Source of the DNA: Fervidobacterium pennivorans
Lineage (GTDB): Bacteria; Thermotogota; Thermotogae; Thermotogales; Fervidobacteriaceae
DNA: 64,000 nt
Direction of reading: 5' to 3'
NCBI RefSeq assembly: GCF_001644665.1
Contig: NZ_CP011393.1
Span: 124,001-188,000, forward strand
The translations under genes were made by a program, and so were the position numbers. Under the pieces are notes generated by a model that saw nothing but the letters and a program-made list of their open reading frames with translations, had not been told where the DNA came from and did no database searches. Shown here piece by piece: positions 55,852-64,000 of the stretch (the first letter of the stretch is position 1; every line of letters begins with the position of its first letter).

Positions 55852-58800
55852 GTTTTAGAAGTGACTATGAGGGATGGAAACTAACGGAGGTAAGTATCAG
55901 GGGTCGACGAAGTTTCCATCCCTGTTTTAGAAGTGACTATGAGGGATGGAAACTCACGTGTACGGCTATTTGTGATGACTGCTATAATTCTTGTTTTAGA
56001 AGTGACTATGAGGGATGGAAACCGTGGGGGAGTCCACCTCCTTTTTTTATTTTTTTATTTTTGTTTTAGAAGTGACTATGAGGGATGGAAACACCTCCCC
56101 CTTGTTTTTTTCAACAAACTCTAATAATGTCCTTAGTTTTAGAAGTGACTATGAGGGATGGAAACAAAAAATAGCCGTACACGGAGCGTTCACGTGTACG
56201 GCTATGTTTTAGAAGTGACTATGAGGGATGGAAACTTTCTTTACCATTCACTAGTACACGTGTTTCTAGATAAAGTCTTTGTTTTAGAAGTGACTATGAG
56301 GGATGGAAACCAAAACATCTTTTCTAAAATGTCTGAATTCCGTGTTTAACGTTTTAGAAGTGACTATGAGGGATGGAAACGGCTTTATAAACTTTTGTTT
56401 CCTTACCGAAAAATAGTTTTAGAAGTGACTATGAGGGATGGAAACGTCTATCTCCTCCTATTTTTACTTTTTTCAGCACTTCAATTTGTTTTAGAAGTGA
56501 CTATGAGGGATGGAAACTGATTTGTTCCACCAAGTCGTTTGCATAATCCAGTTTTAGAAGTGACTATGAGGGATGGAAACGGGAGGACGACTATTATCTT
56601 GTATTCGCCATAACACAAACAGTTTTAGAAGTGACTATGAGGGATGGAAACCGCCCATACCGGGCAATGTATGATAGCCCGGTATGGCATCCAGGTTTTA
56701 GAAGTGACTATGAGGGATGGAAACTAATCCACTAATTCAATTTTCTCAATGACCCAAACTTTGTCAAGTTTTAGAAGTGACTATGAGGGATGGAAACCAA
56801 CAAACTATTCTGTTTCGGAATCGCATACTTGGGTGTTTTAGAAGTGACTATGAGGGATGGAAACTTTCCCGGGCATCAGGGTGTATTCAAACCACCCTGA
56901 TACCCGGTTTTAGAAGTGACTATGAGGGATGGAAACCGAAGGGGTGGGTGGTATGGTGGTATATATATTTTAAAGTTTTAGAAGTGACTATGAGGGATGG
57001 AAACCCTTTTCAGGGAGAAAAAAACCTCCCTGAAGCTTCTTATGTTCGTGTTTTAGAAGTGACTATGAGGGATGGAAACTGAAAAGTTCTCCAGACCAAG
57101 TTTAATAGTAGCGCTTATAAGTTTTAGAAGTGACTATGAGGGATGGAAACTGGGCCTTATGAATTTTCGTTTGTTTAGACTAAAATACGTGTGTTTTAGA
57201 AGTGACTATGAGGGATGGAAACACTTCCGCACATTGGTTGTTCCCTGATAGGAACAACCATCGGTTTTAGAAGTGACTATGAGGGATGGAAACTTATTAC
57301 TTTTCTTACATTTTCTACCGCCTGGTCGTCGTTTTAGAAGTGACTATGAGGGATGGAAACCCGATAATTTTCCCGTTGTTTGTCTCGAGGAGTTTTATTA
57401 AGTTTTAGAAGTGACTATGAGGGATGGAAACGAACAACCGGTTACCGTGAGAATCTTCTTTTCTTCCATATCCGTTTTAGAAGTGACTATGAGGGATGGA
57501 AACTTTTACTACATCTTCACTATAAGTTTTTGTTACAAGGGTTTTAGAAGTGACTATGAGGGATGGAAACATTATTCCTGATTCCGTTAGTTTAATTGTT
57601 TCGATAATAGTTTTAGAAGTGACTATGAGGGATGGAAACATGTTACTAATTCATTCTCAGGCAAGCTTATCTCAAGCCTGCGTTTTAGAAGTGACTATGA
57701 GGGATGGAAACCAAAGAAAATAATTGAGAATTCAGGCGTAAGAATAGTTTTAGAAGTGACTATGAGGGATGGAAACGCCTGGTCGTCGACTACCCTTACC
57801 AATTCGATGGTAAGTTTTAGAAGTGACTATGAGGGATGGAAACCATTTTCCGTATATGTTTTTTTTGCAAGCTCTATTATCCGTTTTAGAAGTGACTATG
57901 AGGGATGGAAACATCGTGGAACTTCCACGATGTTTTCTCCATCAGAAGCGTACAAGTTTTAGAAGTGACTATGAGGGATGGAAACTGGCCGAAATGGCCG
58001 AGGAGATTGAGAGATTGTTACAGTTTTAGAAGTGACTATGAGGGATGGAAACTTAGACCTTTAATTTCCATTTCCTTTACCCGAATTAATACGTTTTAGA
58101 AGTGACTATGAGGGATGGAAACCAAGAACCGTCACTTCCAAATACAGCCTCTTCATAAAAGTTTTAGAAGTGACTATGAGGGATGGAAACTTAAGTACAA
58201 CCGTTTTAACGTCCGTATTCACCATACCTCTAGTTTTAGAAGTGACTATGAGGGATGGAAACCTGAAAAAGCACTCGCAATAATCAATCTCATACCAAAC
58301 CCCTCGTTTTAGAAGTGACTATGAGGGATGGAAACCGTCGGTTCCCCTTTGCTCCAATAGGCAAAGGAGAACCTTAGTTGTTTTAGAAGTGACTATGAGG
58401 GATGGAAACTGTACTCCGTGTTTAACCACTCCTCCGCTTCGAAAATGTTGTCGTTTTAGAAGTGACTATGAGGGATGGAAACCGAAATTTCTTTTGATTG
58501 GTGGTGCCTTGGTAGACACCACCGGTTTTAGAAGTGACTATGAGGGATGGAAACCTCCCTCAAACGCTGGCAAAGCTTTTGCCATGTCTTCGTTTTAGAA
58601 GTGACTATGAGGGATGGAAACGCACTAGTTCTATTACTAACTCGGCTGGTGGAACCTTTTTGGTTTTAGAAGTGACTATGAGGGATGGAAACTTTTCCAT
58701 ATTTTCCATATTCTCCCCCCACGCCTGCCGCCGTTTTAGAAGTGACTATGAGGGATGGAAACCACCGTTTTTAATTAGCTCCACCAAGTCGTTGGCGTAA

Positions 58801-61800
58801 TCCGTTTTAGAAGTGACTATGAGGGATGGAAACCCGTTGAGTATAACAGCGTTACCCATACTTTTTTCCAGTTTTAGAAGTGACTATGAGGGATGGAAAC
58901 ACTAACTCAACTCTCTCAATGACCCAAACTTTGTCAATCCTGTTTTAGAAGTGACTATGAGGGATGGAAACCATTCCCTGCGGGTCTAACTTTACAAGGT
59001 CCACCGTTAGTTTTGTTTTAGAAGTGACTATGAGGGATGGAAACATATTCTCCCCCCACGCCTGCCGCCGCGTGGGAGGTTCACCGTTTTAGAAGTGACT
59101 ATGAGGGATGGAAACTTTAATAACATTACCCATACCCATGTTTCCCATATTCGTTTTAGAAGTGACTATGAGGGATGGAAACGAAAATAACTTTTTTCAA
59201 CTTCCGTTGATTGGTTGTTCCTTGTTTTAGAAGTGACTATGAGGGATGGAAACGCGCTAAGTGTGTGTGCATCACTTTCCCAGTCAAGATAGAGTACAGT
59301 TTTAGAAGTGACTATGAGGGATGGAAACTGGGCTTTATGAATTTTCTTCCCTTCAAACTAAAATAAGTGTGTTTTAGAAGTGACTATGAGGGATGGAAAC
59401 CTTCGGCCGTCCTGGAGGCTTTTATTATTTTATCAACCTCCTGTTTTAGAAGTGACTATGAGGGATGGAAACCCATCGCCATTCCGTAGTGCTTCCAATA
59501 AGTCAAATAGGTTTTAGAAGTGACTATGAGGGATGGAAACCCATTAAGTACAACAACTTTTTTATCTACCATATTCGTTTTAGAAGTGACTATGAGGGAT
59601 GGAAACTCGAGGATTTTGATTATTTTTTCCACCTCCTCCCTTTCGGTTTTAGAAGTGACTATGAGGGATGGAAACTCTATCGTTACTAACTCATTTTCGG
59701 GCAGGCTCACTTCAGTTTTAGAAGTGACTATGAGGGATGGAAACTTATCACCTCCTCTATTTTTTCTCTTTCAGTAATGAGAGGTTTTAGAAGTGACTAT
59801 GAGGGATGGAAACCATACCTTATCAATCCTCATACCTAATACCTCCTCGTTTTAGAGTTTTAGAAGTGACTATGAGGGATGGAAACTTGCTGGGCTTGAT
59901 GAATTTTGCCCTTTTCAGGGAAAAATACAGTTTTAGAAGTGACTATGAGGGATGGAAACCGAATAATTGTAATAATTCGTCATTGGTTTCTGCGAAAATT
60001 TTGACGTTTTAGAAGTGACTATGAGGGATGGAAACAGCAGGTGGTACTCATACCACCCTGCCACCCGGTCGCCGTTTTAGAAGTGACTATGAGGGATGGA
60101 AACCTCAAGAAATTGAATTATTTTTTCCACCTCCTTTTCGTCGTATGTTTTAGAAGTGACTATGAGGGATGGAAACCCTGGTAGGAACAACCATTCAAAT
60201 TAATAACTTTCTCTACAAGTTTTAGAAGTGACTATGAGGGATGGAAACCTAAATTTCTTAATGTTGGTGGTACCTTGGTAGGTACCAGTTTTAGAAGTGA
60301 CTATGAGGGATGGAAACAATGAAAAAACGAGTGATATATGTTATACTGGAAGCGAAGTTTTAGAAGTGACTATGAGGGATGGAAACTTGTTCAAACTGAA
60401 ATAAACATTTTTAAACCGTTTCTGGTTGGGTTTTAGAAGTGACTATGAGGGATGGAAACATGTGTACTGCGAGTTACTTTGTGTTAAGCCTTTAATCCGT
60501 TTTAGAAGTGACTATGAGGGATGGAAACCCAAGTTCACCCTCACCGTGCTTGAGCAATTCCAAAAGGTTGTTTTAGAAGTGACTATGAGGGATGGAAACA
60601 AAATTTCGTTGGTTGGTTGTGCCTTGGTAGGCACATCCTTCGTTTTAGAAGTGACTATGAGGGATGGAAACCTCTTTACGTTCGGTGCGACTTCACCGGC
60701 TTTGATTAGTTCGTTTTAGAAGTGACTATGAGGGATGGAAACCGTTTGCAATTTCTTTTTGTTTTGCGGCTACTACTTCAAGTTGTTTTAGAAGTGACTA
60801 TGAGGGATGGAAACTCGCTCTTGAGTAGTCAGATCTTGTATCTCCGAAATCATGTGTTTTAGAAGTGACTATGAGGGATGGAAACCAACTGGGAGGACGA
60901 CTATTAGTTTGTGCTCTCCGGTTTTAGAAGTGACTATGAGGGATGGAAACTAAAGCTTGTTTTTTGTTTTAATACCTTTACCATAGTTTTAGAAGTGACT
61001 ATGAGGGATGGAAACTCTCGCCTCAGCCCCTACTCTAACTGAGGCGATTTTCGTTTTAGAAGTGACTATGAGGGATGGAAACGCCCTCACCGCTTTTAAT
61101 AAATTGTGTTATATCCATACTGTTTTAGAAGTGACTATGAGGGATGGAAACGGTAATTCTTGTTCAATCCGTTATTCCACTGTATAAGTTTTAGAAGTGA
61201 CTATGAGGGATGGAAACGAAAATCACCGTGATAATAGAAGACTTCGCCAATCTGTTTTAGAAGTGACTATGAGGGATGGAAACCATCTTGAGCCTTGACT
61301 GTTTTCAACCAATACTTATACGTTTTAGAAGTGACTATGAGGGATGGAAACCTTCGTATATAAATTTTCTTTTGCAATCGGTTTTAGTGTTTTAGAAGTG
61401 ACTATGAGGGATGGAAACACACTCGCCATTTATCAACACCCTTACCCATCATTTCGTTTTAGAAGTGACTATGAGGGATGGAAACTACCCTGCCTTGAAA
61501 TCACCAAATGCAATTACCCTGTTTTAGAAGTGACTATGAGGGATGGAAACCTAATCCCTCCCATGCGTTTTGTAATATGGCAAGCAAAATAGTTTTAGAA
61601 GTGACTATGAGGGATGGAAACGAAAAGCGGAGGGCGTTTTTATTATCATTCGTCCTTAACGAGTTTTAGAAGTGACTATGAGGGATGGAAACACAATGCA
61701 ACCGCCTGTTGAATTATTTCTTCGTTCAGATAAGTTTTAGAAGTGACTATGAGGGATGGAAACTAAATCGGGGCGCGATTAATTTCATCAAGGAAAAGAA

Positions 61801-62394
61801 TAGTTTTAGAAGTGACTATGAGGGATGGAAACTGAAATCTCGGATGGAAAGCATCAACTACTTTAAACATAAGTGCCGTTTTAGAAGTGACTATGAGGGA
61901 TGGAAACCCCGAAGCTTATACCAGCAACACTTGTTACATAACTAACAGTTTTAGAAGTGACTATGAGGGATGGAAACAAAAACCCCTTCTTTCTTTTTTT
62001 TACTCATCATCAATGAGTTTTAGAAGTGACTATGAGGGATGGAAACTTATGCCCGATCCTTGTGCTAATATCAAAAATCTTTTTAACTTGTTTTAGAAGT
62101 GACTATGAGGGATGGAAACTTGTTATGATTCTCAAATGTTCCCTTTCGATACTAATAGTTTTAGAAGTGACTATGAGGGATGGAAACACTTCAAACAGTT
62201 CCGCTACATTTTTCGGTTTGAATTTAACGTTTTAGAAGTGACTATGAGGGATGGAAACTTCGCTTCAGCGTTTGCTCTGACTGTTGGATTTATTTTTTGG
62301 TTTTAGAATTGACTATGAGGGATGGAAACATTATTCCGTCTGGAACTTGCCCTGTTTGATCGAAGTTTTAGAAGTGACTATGAGGAGTAGAGAC
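55852..62394 (+). CRISPR. CRISPR array 3, about 94 repeats, transcribed rightward
   Basis: Same 30-nt repeat as array 1, on the + strand, about 94 copies by hand count with about 36-45 nt spacers. The leader is at the left. The last two repeats are degenerate (62299: one change; 62365: ends AGTAGAGAC), the usual sign of the old end. The newest spacer (55882-55923) contains part of the repeat in inverted orientation. At 59849-59856 the first eight bases of the repeat are duplicated directly before a repeat. Confidence 0.99.
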
Positions 62395-62454
62395 AATCAA
62401 CTGAAGCGCTCGTATGCTTAAACGTTATTTCAGCAGAAGGAATAAATAGAAACA

Positions 62455-62492
62455 AAAAAGACCTCTGCAAATGCAGAGGTGCAATTTTTTTT
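62455..62492. terminator. Bidirectional terminator after array 3
   Basis: Stem ACCTCTGC/GCAGAGGT (62461-62468 and 62473-62480) with an AAAT loop; T8 follows on the + strand and T6 on the minus strand. It would end the array 3 precursor transcript. Confidence 0.85.
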
Positions 62493-62520
62493 GTTCTTGA
62501 ACTTGAATGTACAGTATTAA

Positions 62521-62556
62521 ATAAAAAACCCCAGTGAGCTTTTGCCCACTGGGGTT
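62521..62556 (-). terminator. Terminator of dnaK
   Basis: Stem AACCCCAGTG/CACTGGGGTT (62527-62536 and 62547-62556) with a ten-base loop, followed by TTTTATT on the minus strand, just after the dnaK stop. Confidence 0.88.
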
Positions 62557-62571
62557 TGTTTTTATTGTTTA

Positions 62572-64000
<1,429 letters not shown>

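Noticed and set aside
55933-62306. Similar open frames across array 3
   Set aside because: Same reason: repeat translations joined by spacers.
21287-62394. Search for a PAM from flanks of overlapping spacers
   Set aside because: The few flanks that can be deduced differ (GGT, TCA, CAC, GTT, GCC), so no PAM is supported; consistent with type III.

Overview
The window looks like a thermophilic member of the Thermotogota, most likely Fervidobacterium or a close relative (inference). It is AT-rich, encodes a full-length reverse gyrase, and has a compact bacterial housekeeping set (NadE, PanD, ManA, AcpP, PepF, LepA, TrpS, RecF, DnaK). The genus is judged from overall protein character; no database search was possible.

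Layout. Positions 1-6634 (+) hold a metabolic/regulatory run: partial nadE, a Mut7-C zinc-ribbon protein, a multidomain sensor histidine kinase, panD, a DUF342 protein and manA. Positions 6712-17718 (-) hold acpP, a trpS-mscS-lepA-pepF operon, and recF followed by reverse gyrase; a decayed transposase lies at 12.8-13.2 kb. Positions 18.3-21.3 kb hold a secreted protein, decayed sequence, and an RNase H-like gene whose 5' end runs into a CRISPR repeat.

Positions 21287-62394 are one large CRISPR-Cas island. Array 1 (about 111 repeats, reads leftward) and array 3 (about 94 repeats, reads rightward) share the same 30-nt repeat and related leaders. They diverge from a central cas region. A miniature, decaying array 2 lies inside it. 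The cas region holds a complete type III-B set (cmr1-6), a complete type III-A set (cas10/csm1-csm5), one cas1, two convergent cas2 genes and one cas6. Both Cas10 proteins keep HD and GGDD motifs, so two sources of cyclic oligoadenylate are expected.

The signalling branch is the most interesting part. There is no ordinary csm6. There is a CARF-HEPN protein with a second CARF/Csm6-like domain at its C-terminus. There is also a Lon-SAVED protease (CalpL-like), a sigma-70-like protein (CalpS-like) and a protein with a MazF-like fold and a separate C-terminal domain (CalpT-like). A 78-aa free-standing protein matches only the C-terminal domain of the CalpT-like protein, and a further 135-aa protein overlaps the sigma gene. 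This suggests a protease/anti-sigma/sigma cascade with an extra component not in the described three-gene version.

The spacers are informative. Many in both arrays are overlapping or diverged copies of the same short coding segments, nearly always antisense to the apparent reading frame, as RNA-targeting type III systems require. Many are also strong hairpins, and one hairpin family shows compensatory base changes. The window ends (62572-64000, -) in the C-terminal part of dnaK.
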